A stretch of DNA of 64,000 nucleotides. Origin: Phocaeicola plebeius DSM 17135. Its GTDB lineage: Bacteria > Bacteroidota > Bacteroidia > Bacteroidales > Bacteroidaceae. Location: contig NZ_DS990133.1 of assembly GCF_000187895.1 (NCBI RefSeq), positions 62,001 through 126,000 on the forward strand. The letters are read 5' to 3'. Positions 8,648-18,305 of this stretch are shown piece by piece. A model generated the notes under the pieces. That model was given only the letters and a program-made list of their open reading frames with translations, had not been told where the DNA came from and did no database searches. Both the position numbers and the translations under genes were made by a program. Position 1 is the first letter of the stretch; each line of letters opens with the position of its first letter.

Positions 8648-10150
8648 TTACAGCTTAATCTTTTTTGATACCGATTTCGACTCATTGTGCAGACGGTCGA
8701 GTGCAGTCACTACGTAACGATACTTCGTCTTTCCGTCTTCATACGGTAACTTATAGAACTCATCGTGTGTAATCGCTACAATGTGTGAAGGATCGTTCAG
8801 ATTCACCTTCTCCTTGCTTCCGAAGCGGTACACCACATAATGATAAGCCTTATCCATCTCGGTTTTTGCCTTCGGTGCCGTCCAGAACAAGATGTATCCG
8901 TCTGCAGTCCATACCGGTTTCAGCTTACGCACTTTTCCCGGAGCCTTGTCGTCCATAAACGGAGAAGCCGGAAGCAATGCCGGATACTTGTGATATTCTT
9001 TCACCAGCATATCCCGGTAATTTCCCTTGTTCTCTACCACTGCCGCCGCATACCACTGACAGCTTCCCTGTACGGTAGGCAATGAACGCTGCAAATTATA
9101 CTTTGCCGGAATCTGGCTCTGGTTCGGATTCATCAAATCCGCTTTCGATACCGTACGTATCACATCCTGACCGATGTACAGCGGACGAGCTGCCGAATGA
9201 CGTGCCCACCAGCGAATCAGCGTATCATAATCAGCTGCCGGATGTCCGATTTCCCAATAAATCTGCGGGATATTGTAATCTACCCAGCCATTGTTTACCC
9301 ACAAAAGTACATCGGCATACAAGTCATCGTAGTTCTGCAATCCGTTCGTCTCACTTCCGTTCGGGTCATTCTTCTTGTTACGATAAATACCGAACGGTGA
9401 TACACCAAACTTCACCCACGGTTTGCATTCGCGTACGGTTTCATGAATTTCCTTAATCAACACGTTCACATTATCCCGACGCCAGTCTGCCCGACGCGTA
9501 AATCCGCGACCGTATGCTGCAAAGCTGACATTATCCGGAAACTCCTCTCCCGGATTCGGATAAGGATAGAAATAGTCGTCCATGTGAATGGCATCCACAT
9601 CATAGCGGGTCACAATATCGCGTACAATCTTGCAGATGTATTTTCTGGATTCCGGCAGTCCCGGATCAAAATACAGCTGGCCGGCATACTGCACAAACAG
9701 TTCCGGATTCTTGCTGTACGGATGCATGGGCGACAAAGCACCTGTGCCTTTCGTCTTGGCACGATACGGATTAATCCACGCATGAAGCTCCATGTTCCGC
9801 TTGTGGCATTCCTCAATCATAAACTGCAAAGGGTCCCACATAGGCGAAGGAGCTTTTCCCTGCACACCGGTCAAGAAACGGCTCCATGGTTCGTAAGGAG
9901 ATTTATACAAGGCATCCGCCTCTGCTCTTACCTGAAAAATGATGGCATTGATACCGGCTTTCTGCAAGTTGTCCAACTGGCTCACCAGCACCTTCTTCAT
10001 TTTCTCCGTAGGCATACCCTGGAACTGTCCGTTTACACACTGTATCCAGGCTCCGCGAAACTCCCGTTTGGGATAACGTGTCTGAGCATACAAGTTGCTC
10101 GTCCACAGGCTTCCCCAAAGGACAAGCAACATCAATAGTTTAGTCTTCAT
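8648..10150 (-). CDS. Secreted GH10-like glycosyl hydrolase (GHL10, DUF187)
   Basis: 500 residues from MKTKLLMLLVLWGSLWTSNLYAQ, a type I signal peptide; the upstream ATG adds only six residues before the signal. The catalytic TIM-barrel (about 30-390) has EFRGAWIQCVN, AIIFQVRAEADALY, HAWINPYRAK and IHMDDYFYP, typical of the GHL10 family, whose E. coli relative DigH acts on denuded peptidoglycan glycan strands. The remaining C-terminal region resembles a fibronectin-III-like domain. Expected in the periplasm or exported. The gene stands alone with its own promoter box. Confidence 0.85.
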   Translation of the reverse strand: MKTKLLMLLVLWGSLWTSNLYAQTRYPKREFRGAWIQCVNGQFQGMPTEKMKKVLVSQLDNLQKAGINAIIFQVRAEADALYKSPYEPWSRFLTGVQGKAPSPMWDPLQFMIEECHKRNMELHAWINPYRAKTKGTGALSPMHPYSKNPELFVQYAGQLYFDPGLPESRKYICKIVRDIVTRYDVDAIHMDDYFYPYPNPGEEFPDNVSFAAYGRGFTRRADWRRDNVNVLIKEIHETVRECKPWVKFGVSPFGIYRNKKNDPNGSETNGLQNYDDLYADVLLWVNNGWVDYNIPQIYWEIGHPAADYDTLIRWWARHSAARPLYIGQDVIRTVSKADLMNPNQSQIPAKYNLQRSLPTVQGSCQWYAAAVVENKGNYRDMLVKEYHKYPALLPASPFMDDKAPGKVRKLKPVWTADGYILFWTAPKAKTEMDKAYHYVVYRFGSKEKVNLNDPSHIVAITHDEFYKLPYEDGKTKYRYVVTALDRLHNESKSVSKKIKL

Positions 10151-10206
10151 ATCCGTAAATTTTATCATATCCTTTTCACTTTCCGGACAAATGTCCGATT
10201 AAGCCG

Positions 10207-10214
10207 CAAAGATA
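10207..10214 (-). promoter_or_regulatory. -7 box TATCTTTG for the GH10-like gene
   Basis: TAnnTTTG match 57 nt before the start at 10150, on the minus strand. Confidence 0.5.
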
Positions 10215-10306
10215 ATGAAAGGTGAGAGCAATACCAAGCCAAAAGCCTGCTTTTGAGCACAAGTATTGCCGAACCGCAGCCTATATTCAAGAAATCAAAA
10301 TTTCCT

Positions 10307-10981
10307 TTACTTGGCAACCTTATGCAACTCCACTCCCACCACATAATAATGTGGTACGTTCGACAAAATCATTCCGGTCTTATCATTCCCGTCAATTTCT
10401 CTTTCCCCACAGAAGCGCATAAATCCGTATTTTTCATCTACCCAGCCAGAGCCGTATAAGACTAAAGGTATGTTCAGGCTGTCTACATTCGGATTATTCC
10501 GTAAGATATAAGGTCTGGCTTCGTAAAAATACACCTTTTCTTTTCCTAACGGATGCAACTTCAATGCCACATTCGTAGTCATCGCATTCGGAACTTTAAT
10601 AGTAAGCAAAGTTGTAGAGTCATTTCTGCTTGTCAGGAATAAAGACAGATCTGTGATTTTATTCCACACTTCTGTGTCCTCCGGTAAATCCTTGTATCTC
10701 CAGGAATCTTTCAGCAGCTCCTTATTTTTCCCCATCCGAAACAGTTCGATACGTTTGGATGTTTTCCCCTGCTCATGTTCCTCCACATATACTTGTACTT
10801 CATACGTATCTGCCAGGAACGGCATCAGGTCAAAATGGAACATCTTTACACGCATCACATTCAGCACATCTACAATATCCTCCACACCAATTTGTTTCGT
10901 ATTTACCTTTAATGAATCTTGTGCATACAGTCCTGCGGACAAACAAAGGCAAATAATTGCCATCCATACTCTTTTTTTCAT
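10307..10981 (-). CDS. Secreted protein, probable DUF5041 family
   Basis: 224 residues with a type I signal peptide (MKKRVWMAIICLCLSAGLYAQ). The mature part starts DSLKVNTKQIGVEDIVDVLNVMRVKMFHFDLMPFL and ends in YYVVGVELHKVAK. I recognise it as similar to a Bacteroides-specific family annotated as DUF5041, without known role. It is mixed alpha/beta with no obvious catalytic motif. A candidate promoter box lies at 11079-11086. Confidence 0.65.
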   Translation of the reverse strand: MKKRVWMAIICLCLSAGLYAQDSLKVNTKQIGVEDIVDVLNVMRVKMFHFDLMPFLADTYEVQVYVEEHEQGKTSKRIELFRMGKNKELLKDSWRYKDLPEDTEVWNKITDLSLFLTSRNDSTTLLTIKVPNAMTTNVALKLHPLGKEKVYFYEARPYILRNNPNVDSLNIPLVLYGSGWVDEKYGFMRFCGEREIDGNDKTGMILSNVPHYYVVGVELHKVAK

Positions 10982-11220
10982 TGTATTATGTTTTAAATTT
11001 CATTCAGCTTTTATCTGCAAATCGAAAATGCATAGTACGATTATATCCTTCTATATAAACCAACCATGCAAATTCTCACAAATATAATGATTACTGAATG
11101 ATTATCACTATAACTTCCTCAAAATCTACGATTTGCTTCTACACCAGTCCTAATAGAAGTAACTGGGCCGTCCTAAATCTTCTAAACCGCCTTATATAAA
11201 AGAGAAACTCCTATACAAAA
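10982..11220. other. AT-rich spacer with one promoter box
   Basis: No open frame of note. The only recognisable element is the minus-strand -7 box at 11079-11086; the rest is AT-rich and adjoins the 22-nt repeat array at 11224. Confidence 0.5.
11079..11086 (-). promoter_or_regulatory. -7 box TATATTTG for the DUF5041-like gene
   Basis: TAnnTTTG match on the minus strand, about 98 nt before the start at 10981. No -33 partner was found. Confidence 0.4.
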
Positions 11221-11223
11221 TTA

Positions 11224-11311
11224 CCTTGACACGTAGCTGTCAATATCTCGACACGAACGTGACGAGACATCAGCACGTACGTGTCAAGACCTCGTCACGT
11301 ACGTGTCGAGG
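11224..11311. repeat. Array 1: four 22-nt palindromic units
   Basis: Exactly four tandem units of 22 nt (11224-11245, 11246-11267, 11268-11289, 11290-11311). Each is an imperfect palindrome around ACGTACGT with arms like CTCGNCACG and CGTGTCGAG. The outer ends also pair: TTACCT at 11221-11226 and AGGTAA at 11309-11314. Units differ from each other at many positions, so this is a degenerate array. It lies downstream of the 11369 gene and upstream of the 10981 gene. Confidence 0.85.
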
Positions 11312-11368
11312 TAAATTTAACTCTATTTTAAGTAATATACGGAAGAAAGCTGAAGAATCTATAAGAAA

Positions 11369-11902
11369 CTATTTACTCTTTTTTGCAGGCAGCAACGGCT
11401 TTATATATTTCTTGAAAATTTTTCCTACTTCAATGGGAGTGGAGTTATTCAGCATATCATACGTTCTGCCCGTTGAGGGCTTGAGAGAATGCCCGTAATC
11501 TGTCTGTAGTTTTTTACTGACGTCCGGTCCCTCGTTCATGATAAGTTCAGGCGGACGACCTTCCACAGTCACATCATACACCGGATCTTCTCCCCGTTTT
11601 GTCCAGATGGAATAAGGACACATGCGGATATATCCCTTCGGTTTCTTCACCATAAGACTGTCTGTCAGACTTCGGGGGATTCCTTTATCAAAAGGATTCT
11701 GAAATTCCATCCATTTCTTTTCCAACGGAGCTTCCAAAGGCTTGTTATAATTCTCCATATCCCCTGGAAGGAAATCAAACTGAATGAGTTTTACCGTTTC
11801 TTCATTCAGCTTAATTTCCTTGTCTTCCTTTTGCTGGCTCATCACAGGTATCACCACCAGCAAAAGGGAGTTCAACACCATATATCGTTGGAGAGTGTTC
11901 AT
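11369..11902 (-). CDS. Secreted protein, probable DUF4858 family
   Basis: 177 residues; a signal-like N-terminus (LNSLLLVVIPVMSQQ) precedes a charged region and a block that reads PFDKGIPRSLTDSLMVKKPKG and RTYDMLNNSTPIEVGKIFKK. It resembles the Bacteroides family annotated DUF4858, which has no known function. The start is 10 nt after the stop of the upstream barrel gene, so it is probably co-transcribed with 11913-14237. Confidence 0.6.
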   Translation of the reverse strand: MNTLQRYMVLNSLLLVVIPVMSQQKEDKEIKLNEETVKLIQFDFLPGDMENYNKPLEAPLEKKWMEFQNPFDKGIPRSLTDSLMVKKPKGYIRMCPYSIWTKRGEDPVYDVTVEGRPPELIMNEGPDVSKKLQTDYGHSLKPSTGRTYDMLNNSTPIEVGKIFKKYIKPLLPAKKSK

Positions 11903-11912
11903 TCAACCTTCT

Positions 11913-14237
11913 TTACTGATTATCCATATTCAATCGTGACATTTCCGTCTCAGCTGCACTCTGATTATTCATCTTCTTTTCGGTACGGAAGCGATAAGTA
12001 ATCGTGAAACCGACTTTTCGGGTTTCCTCCTTTCCGACACTGTGCATGATAATATCATTCAGACGGGCTGAAGCACGCGTATTGTTCTTATTGAAAATGT
12101 CATAAGCATCCAGTGAAAGTTGAAGCTTGTCTTTCAGGAACGATTTCTTCAAACTCAGGTTGAAGGAGGTGTAACTCTTCGCTTCGTACAACTGATAATA
12201 TCCTCTGGAACCATAATTAAAATCAGCAGACAACAGAAATCCGGATGGAAGTGTGAAACTGTTGTTGAAGTTCAGCATCACCAGCGGACGTCCCGCTTTT
12301 AGAACACTCTCGTTCGGCCCCGGATAATTGAAGAATGTTTTCAAACAGGTAAGCGTAAGTGAGGGCAGCCACCACTTCACCGGATATTGTACGTTCACCA
12401 TACCCGTCAGATTGTGCATCCTGTCAAAATTATCCATGTAGCTGACAGTAACTGCTGAATTTCCCGGCATACTGTAGAACGCTGTTATCAGCGGATTATG
12501 GGTATGAGTATAATTCAGGTTAAAAAACAGAAACTTATAAAACAGCATATAGTTCAGGTCATGAGTCAAAGCCTGTTTCAGGTAAAGATTTCCTTTCTGA
12601 TAGGTAAACCGGTCGGTATAAACAGCATTGTCGTTCATCATACCAAAAGGCGGGCGCTCCGTATGAACGGAATATGTAAGTGACTGTTGCAGGCTCTCAG
12701 TATTGTAGCTTAACGAAACAGACGGCAGAAAGTTATGATATGTCTGGTTCTGGCTCTTGTTGCTGCTGTTTTCCTTCAAATCGCTCCGGATGTGTTCGTA
12801 ACGCAAGCCAGCTCCCAGCGACAGTTTGTTCCATGTGTAATCATACGACAGGTAGAGCGAGTTCTTCATTTCCGTATTACTTGTACTACCATTATTCAGC
12901 GCACGGACATATTCTATATAGTCCGTTCCGGTTGTGTGGCTGAAATCATAACCGAAACTGAAAGTTCCGGCTTTCCCGGTTTCATACGATAAGCTTAATT
13001 TGGCTGCAAACAAATCCCAGTCCGCCTTACGGTAATAGTCCATAGACGTTTCCACACCGTCGCTTTCCCATTCACGGATATTGCCACGGCTTCGGTCGGT
13101 CTTATGAAGATAATCACCGAATGCGTTCATCCTCCAGCCATTCTTCCAGTCGTTTGTATAATACAGATTCAAATGATTGCTGACAGATTTATCAGACACA
13201 TCGCTGAGATTCCTGATAAAGGTTGAAGTCCCTTTGTCCGGTATCATGGAAAGCGTATCCTTAGAAAACGTATTACCTTCATTGTATTTACCTTCATATT
13301 TCAGGCCGATTTCCGACTCCGGAGAGAAATGATAAGAAACCCCTCCCGTATAGGCATGGCTTTCATTGAAGATTTGTTTCCGGTTCAAATCGGTCAGATT
13401 CCAGATTGTATCACTTTGAGTCTGCTGGTAAACGTCAAGATTCGAATCCTTCTTTCCACGGTCATAATTGTAAGAGAAAAAGAAGTCCCAGTTCTTGTAA
13501 TTGTAACTTCCGTTCATCTTGTAATTCTGACTAAGATAATTTCCCTGCAGCAGATTACCGCTGACATTAAAGGCAAGTCCTTCGCCCAGGCGTTTGGTCT
13601 TGATCTCAATCACCGCACGCTGTTCTGAATGATAACGTACCCCCGTATTCGTCACCAGTCTGACAGACTGAATCTGGTCGATAGCCAGATTATCCAGTTC
13701 AGTCTGGTCTGTCACTTCACGGCCATTGATATAATAGGTAGGGAGACCTCTACCAATCACTTCTATGTCCTCACCACGTTTCTGAATGCCGGGTATTTTG
13801 CAAAGCAAATCATCCAGTGTAGTCTGTTTGGCAAGAATCGTATTGGGTACATCAGCCGTAATACCTTCCCTATCCAATTTGAAAGGTTTTCGGTAGGCAG
13901 TAACCTCCACTCCTTCAAGTTCGGTCTGTGCCAGTTCCATTTTAACTACCGGCAATGTGAGATTCGCATTGACTTGTATATTCCGAAACAATGTCTCATA
14001 ACCCAGATAAGAATAGCGGATGATATAATTACCTCCAGCAAGCGATGTGCTATATACCCCGCAAGAGTCGGATACCGCTCCGGTGACGAGTGTACTGTCT
14101 GCCTGATTCAAAAAGGCGACATTCACCATTGGCATCACCGTATTTTCCGAATCGATGATTGTTCCTTTAATCAAATGCTGACTGTAAACAGGCTGTATGA
14201 TTAAGCTGCCTATAACATATAAAAATAGCTTTTTCAT
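11913..14237 (-). CDS. Outer-membrane beta-barrel protein, TonB-receptor-like
   Basis: 774 residues. The signal peptide (MKKLFLYVIGSLIIQPVYSQ) is followed by a carboxypeptidase-regulatory-like beta-sandwich (about 22-105), a plug-like region (KQTTLDDLLCKIPGIQKRGEDI, then YYINGREV near residue 170) and a barrel of aromatic-ended strands to the C-terminus. It belongs to the outer-membrane beta-barrel family 3 group common in Bacteroidetes, related to but distinct from SusC; no TonB box is evident. The ligand is unknown. It forms a pair with the related gene at 14283-16559 and probably an operon with 11369-11902. Confidence 0.85.
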   Translation of the reverse strand: MKKLFLYVIGSLIIQPVYSQHLIKGTIIDSENTVMPMVNVAFLNQADSTLVTGAVSDSCGVYSTSLAGGNYIIRYSYLGYETLFRNIQVNANLTLPVVKMELAQTELEGVEVTAYRKPFKLDREGITADVPNTILAKQTTLDDLLCKIPGIQKRGEDIEVIGRGLPTYYINGREVTDQTELDNLAIDQIQSVRLVTNTGVRYHSEQRAVIEIKTKRLGEGLAFNVSGNLLQGNYLSQNYKMNGSYNYKNWDFFFSYNYDRGKKDSNLDVYQQTQSDTIWNLTDLNRKQIFNESHAYTGGVSYHFSPESEIGLKYEGKYNEGNTFSKDTLSMIPDKGTSTFIRNLSDVSDKSVSNHLNLYYTNDWKNGWRMNAFGDYLHKTDRSRGNIREWESDGVETSMDYYRKADWDLFAAKLSLSYETGKAGTFSFGYDFSHTTGTDYIEYVRALNNGSTSNTEMKNSLYLSYDYTWNKLSLGAGLRYEHIRSDLKENSSNKSQNQTYHNFLPSVSLSYNTESLQQSLTYSVHTERPPFGMMNDNAVYTDRFTYQKGNLYLKQALTHDLNYMLFYKFLFFNLNYTHTHNPLITAFYSMPGNSAVTVSYMDNFDRMHNLTGMVNVQYPVKWWLPSLTLTCLKTFFNYPGPNESVLKAGRPLVMLNFNNSFTLPSGFLLSADFNYGSRGYYQLYEAKSYTSFNLSLKKSFLKDKLQLSLDAYDIFNKNNTRASARLNDIIMHSVGKEETRKVGFTITYRFRTEKKMNNQSAAETEMSRLNMDNQ

Positions 14238-14282
14238 AGAGTTAAGTCAATGCTAAATTTTTCATTCCATCATGTTTGTGTT

Positions 14283-16559
14283 TTATCTTCCGAAACGTGA
14301 AGAATCTACTTCTTTCTTCTCCTTACTGATGCTGCCACCAAAACGGTAGACAAATTTCACTGAAACGGTACGGCTGTACTGCCCCATGTTCAAGTCGATG
14401 TGCTGTCCTGCATAGCGGTTTCTCACCTTCATACGCATGGTATCGAACAAGTCAGCACAGTTCAGACTCAGACTGGCCTTATCCTTCAGGAAGTTCCACT
14501 GTGCTCCCACATTGACTGTAAAGACCGGTTTCGTATCGCTGATACCGGAAATCATGCTTGAACGATACATCGCATCCAAGTCAAATCCGAGGTTGGAACC
14601 TGCCGAGAAATGATTCTGCATGGCAAGCATACAGGCCCATTTCTTGCGGTCAAAAGGAGTATCCCAGAAGTTGTCGCAACGGTTACGGTCATTGACCAAC
14701 GTCGCATTCACCTGAGAAGACAACCACTCGCCGATATTGAACGGAATGTTGGCGCTCATACCGAAGGACTGGTAATAGTCCCAGTTCTGCGTGCGGTACA
14801 CCAATGCCAGACGGTCTTTTGCCTGATACATATCCATCGTGAAATAATCGTTGGTACGCTCGTAGAACAACGACAACATGTACTTCTGCAGGAAAAGATA
14901 ATTGGCATTTACACTATACACATTGGCAGGCCGCAGTCCCTCAATAGTCTGGAGCTCTTCATAAGCGTTCATATAAGTGGTACTGGTCTGCATATCCCAA
15001 TAGGTAGGATAATCTTTTTCAGACGAAACGCCCAGCATGAACGTATGCTTTTCCGACGGCGAATAGGTCAGACTGGCCTGCGGATAGACAGCCCATTTAT
15101 GATAGTCACCGATGGAGTAATACTCACCGGTTGCCGAGAGAGAAAGAGACAGCCCGTTTTCAAACTCCTTGTCGAAACCTCCATAAAAGTTGGTAATCTG
15201 CTCATAAAGACGTGAGGAAGAATTGCCCACATTATCCTTACCTTCAGTCTGATTGAAGAACTGGGCGTTCTTATTGTCCGTATAATCATAACGGACACCG
15301 TATTTCAAAGTCCAATCATTGGCGAGAGCGTGGCTCTGGTCGGCATATATAGAGAACTTGCGTATCTTCTGGTCCGAAGTATAATCAAGCAACTGACGTG
15401 TATTGTCTGTCAGTTTACTTTCCAGACAATTCTTGTCATTCATGGTATAGTCCGTATAATCCACCCCAAAATCAAGTCCGAATCCGGAAGAATAGCGGGC
15501 AAAAACATTGTGCAGACGGCTGTCCTGCAACTTGTCATTGTGGCTGTTCTGGAAGTTTCCATTTACATCAATCGTACCTTTACCATTATCGGAAAGGGCA
15601 CCGTTGTAACCCACGCTCAACTCATTATCCTCATCTATCTGATAACCATATTCAGCATAGATATTATGCTTCCAGCCCTTTGTATTGATTTTCTGTGTCT
15701 GCGTAATATCGTATACCTTTCCGTCATACGTATGTTGGGATGCCAGATCCATCACCGTCATTATATGCGAATAACCCGGATTATAAGAGACATTCAGCGA
15801 TGACTTGCCTTTCGTCAGCAGAAAGTTTACATTGCCGCTGTAACTGCTAAAATACTGGTTGCTGTAGCTGGCCGACAGCTCACTCTGGATGGTATTGTCG
15901 TCTGCCTTTGCCGTTACGATATTAATGGCAGCCCCGCGCACATGATATTCAGGCGGTGTATTATACATCACTTCGGCCGTCTGTACCTGCGAAGCGGAAG
16001 TATTCTTCAGCATCTCAATCAGCTGTTCCTGTGTCAGTGTACTTGCCTTTCCGTTCAAGATAACCGTTACGTCCTTTGCACCCACCAGTGAGAGTTTACC
16101 GTTCCTGTCCTGCACACCCGGCAGCTTACAGATAGCCTCGTAGGCATTGTTTACAATATGCTTTTCTGAAATGGCCGAAATGTCATAATTCAGCTTTCCC
16201 TGTTCCACGGTTACAAACGGGCGTTCTCCCTCAATTACCACTTCCTCCAGATTGTAGTCTTTTGCTTCCATAGTAATAACACCGACATCACGCGCCTGGC
16301 CCTTCACCTGCCTAGTCTGATAAAGTAGATGCTGGACAATGAGCTGATAATCCTCCGGTTCCGGCTCAAGCACAAATGTACCGTCGGCTGCAGATATGGT
16401 TGCTCCCAGATAGGTTGAATCCGGTAGCTGCATGACGATGGTAGCACTTTCTACTGGATGCTGATTGGCATCTACTATCTTTCCGGTTGTCTGACTGAAT
16501 ACAGATGATACAAAACCTGCATATATGAAGAAACCTGCTATAATTTTTTTACATTCCAT
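14283..16559 (-). CDS. Outer-membrane beta-barrel protein, TonB-receptor-like (second copy)
   Basis: 758 residues with a signal peptide (MECKKIIAGFFIYAGFVSSVFSQ). The order matches the neighbouring barrel: regulatory-like domain (GKIVDANQHPVESATIVM), plug-like region (CKLPGVQDRNGKLSLVGAKDV, VILNGKAS) and a long barrel ending in VSVKFVYRFGGS. It shares the domain layout but little close sequence with 11913-14237, so the pair looks like an old duplication. 45 nt separate it from that gene. Substrate unknown. Confidence 0.85.
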   Translation of the reverse strand: MECKKIIAGFFIYAGFVSSVFSQTTGKIVDANQHPVESATIVMQLPDSTYLGATISAADGTFVLEPEPEDYQLIVQHLLYQTRQVKGQARDVGVITMEAKDYNLEEVVIEGERPFVTVEQGKLNYDISAISEKHIVNNAYEAICKLPGVQDRNGKLSLVGAKDVTVILNGKASTLTQEQLIEMLKNTSASQVQTAEVMYNTPPEYHVRGAAINIVTAKADDNTIQSELSASYSNQYFSSYSGNVNFLLTKGKSSLNVSYNPGYSHIMTVMDLASQHTYDGKVYDITQTQKINTKGWKHNIYAEYGYQIDEDNELSVGYNGALSDNGKGTIDVNGNFQNSHNDKLQDSRLHNVFARYSSGFGLDFGVDYTDYTMNDKNCLESKLTDNTRQLLDYTSDQKIRKFSIYADQSHALANDWTLKYGVRYDYTDNKNAQFFNQTEGKDNVGNSSSRLYEQITNFYGGFDKEFENGLSLSLSATGEYYSIGDYHKWAVYPQASLTYSPSEKHTFMLGVSSEKDYPTYWDMQTSTTYMNAYEELQTIEGLRPANVYSVNANYLFLQKYMLSLFYERTNDYFTMDMYQAKDRLALVYRTQNWDYYQSFGMSANIPFNIGEWLSSQVNATLVNDRNRCDNFWDTPFDRKKWACMLAMQNHFSAGSNLGFDLDAMYRSSMISGISDTKPVFTVNVGAQWNFLKDKASLSLNCADLFDTMRMKVRNRYAGQHIDLNMGQYSRTVSVKFVYRFGGSISKEKKEVDSSRFGR

Positions 16560-16695
16560 TCTATCTATCCATTATAGGCTTTAAATGAAATCTTTACTAT
16601 TTCCTTCCCTGCAAAACACATATCTCCTACTAGATTCAACGTGTCATTTACTGAGAGATATACAATTATAAGATATTATTTTTAAGAATAGCCCT

Positions 16696-16703
16696 CAAAG
16701 GTA
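16696..16703 (-). promoter_or_regulatory. -7 box TACCTTTG for the barrel genes
   Basis: TAnnTTTG on the minus strand, 137 nt before the start at 16559. The 231 nt between 16559 and 16791 hold nothing else recognisable. Confidence 0.45.
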
Positions 16704-16790
16704 GATATTATACACAAAACTCCACCCCACCCTTCTCATAAATTATCCTTTCAGCAATCTATAATTGTTTAATTAAGAATAAAAAGACAC

Positions 16791-17561
16791 TTATCGTTCA
16801 ATTGCACTTCTCACTGCTTCATAAAACAGGCCTCCCACATCTATGCCTAGTTTAAACTTACGAAATTTATAGGATGGAACGACCATCGGTGCAGTCTTCC
16901 ATCCTTGTCGCACATCATAATACTTTTGTACACCAACGTCCACTCCAAAACGGTTTGTAAAATCGTAACCAATGGTGGCTCCATAATACGTACGGTTGAG
17001 ATTATACCTATTATCCGGACTATAAGCACCAAACACGGTAAGATGAAAATCATCTGTCGGATAAAGCGTCATGCCTCCTGACACACCAAACGACTGACCG
17101 ACACTATAGGGAAAAGTATATTTTGCCGCATTCACTCCTGCATATATATCCAAGAAATCATTGATTTCCCTTTGGTATATAAACATCATCTGGTTCACCC
17201 GACCGATGCCTGGAATGGTAGTTTGCATTCCCCTGCCATAAAAATAGGGAGAAAACTGCCCGAATGCATTATAGTCACCCATAAACATGGGAGACGGATT
17301 CACATAATAGATTGGGACATAAAAAGGCCTTTCCTGCCTAAAATCAAAATCTACGGATGAATCAGACTGTATTTCTTGATTTACTTCATGGTCTTTTATT
17401 TTCACTCTATCCGTGGATGAATCAATTAACAAGAATTCCCCACCCACATCTTTTTTCAACCCTGTACCAAGCTTTATCGTATCTTTTTTGATACTTTCTT
17501 GTCCAAAGATCTGCATACAGGGTAGTCCCAAAAGCATAAGAAAAACCACTACCGATTTCAT
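16791..17561 (-). CDS. Secreted protein, probable outer-membrane barrel, family not recognised
   Basis: 256 residues with a signal peptide (MKSVVVFLMLLGLPCMQIFGQ). After a polar stretch to about residue 85, the sequence alternates aromatic and glycine-rich beta strands (QSFGVSGGMTLYPTDDFHLTVFGAYS, TYYGATIGYDFTNRFGVDVGVQ cover several), which suggests a small outer-membrane barrel. No family name can be given. It is preceded by a -7 box 28 nt away and follows the other barrel gene on the same strand. Confidence 0.7.
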   Translation of the reverse strand: MKSVVVFLMLLGLPCMQIFGQESIKKDTIKLGTGLKKDVGGEFLLIDSSTDRVKIKDHEVNQEIQSDSSVDFDFRQERPFYVPIYYVNPSPMFMGDYNAFGQFSPYFYGRGMQTTIPGIGRVNQMMFIYQREINDFLDIYAGVNAAKYTFPYSVGQSFGVSGGMTLYPTDDFHLTVFGAYSPDNRYNLNRTYYGATIGYDFTNRFGVDVGVQKYYDVRQGWKTAPMVVPSYKFRKFKLGIDVGGLFYEAVRSAIER

Positions 17562-17588
17562 AGCTTAAAGATTAAAAAGCAATCACCT

Positions 17589-17596
17589 CAAAGTTA
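17589..17596 (-). promoter_or_regulatory. -7 box TAACTTTG
   Basis: TAnnTTTG on the minus strand, 28 nt before the start at 17561; the spacing would give a short 5' leader of about 20 nt. Confidence 0.5.
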
Positions 17597-17614
17597 GTTT
17601 ATTTTTCATTCTGA

Positions 17615-18247
17615 CTAAAAATAATACGTTAATGAAGCTACAAAAGTCCGGAACTTAGTATCGGGATTATGCTGATAAGTTTTGGTCATGCCCCAGTCGT
17701 ATCCTATGGCAATCTGTACATGGCGGGCTATCTCTACCCCGGCACGAAAGCCTACTCCCCAGTCAAAACGCGGCATCACTCCCTCCTTAAACATATTATG
17801 TGAGGCTACTGTAACAATATCCTGTTCTCCCGGAAGACTGGCTATTTGCTTCATTTGACCAAACAAACCGACATTAAAATAAGGTCCGGCATCCAGAAAC
17901 AAACTGACATTTCTCCCGACTTTCAACTTATAGCCTAAGTGGATGGGAATATGAAGATAATAAGGCGTACTTTCATATTCGTAGGTTCTCTCATTCATTA
18001 CATAATAAGGAACACTTTTCCAACCGTATGAGGAAATCATCAGTCCCATATCTGCATACAGCCCTTTTGCAGCCTCACGGAAGGCATATTCCCCTTTCAG
18101 TCCGGCATGAAAACCAGATCTGGAAATACTTTCTTTCGTGGAATTATAGTTATACCCTCCTGAAAGTCCATATCTGAACTCTTGCGCTTGTACACCTACG
18201 CGCAATGATACCGCCATTACCAGCGTAAATAAAATTTTTTTCTTCAT
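17615..18247 (-). CDS. Small outer-membrane beta-barrel protein (PorT-like family)
   Basis: 210 residues, signal peptide MKKKILFTLVMAVSLRVGVQAQ, then about eight amphipathic strands beginning FRYGLSGGYNYN and ending with FRTFVASLTYYF, a terminal aromatic as is usual for BAM-inserted barrels. It fits the PorT-like/outer-membrane beta-barrel domain family. It lies 58 nt downstream of a truncated sigma factor, which once may have been co-regulated with it. Confidence 0.78.
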   Translation of the reverse strand: MKKKILFTLVMAVSLRVGVQAQEFRYGLSGGYNYNSTKESISRSGFHAGLKGEYAFREAAKGLYADMGLMISSYGWKSVPYYVMNERTYEYESTPYYLHIPIHLGYKLKVGRNVSLFLDAGPYFNVGLFGQMKQIASLPGEQDIVTVASHNMFKEGVMPRFDWGVGFRAGVEIARHVQIAIGYDWGMTKTYQHNPDTKFRTFVASLTYYF

Positions 18248-18305
18248 AAGTCTATATTTTAGTTTGTAAATAAAATTCTTCTCACTCGATAAGATTTTAG
18301 ACCAC

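Noticed and set aside
9443..10138. 231-residue plus-strand frame in the GH10-like gene
   Set aside because: Antisense to a clear signal-peptide-bearing hydrolase; composition rich in H, R and I as expected for a shadow frame.
11224..11311. CRISPR-like array
   Set aside because: Units are contiguous and degenerate with no spacers, and there are no cas genes in the window. The same holds for 20786-20873 and 47185-47295.
13629..14204. 191-residue plus-strand frame opposite the barrel protein
   Set aside because: Shadow of the plug region of the 11913-14237 gene; no start context or family match.
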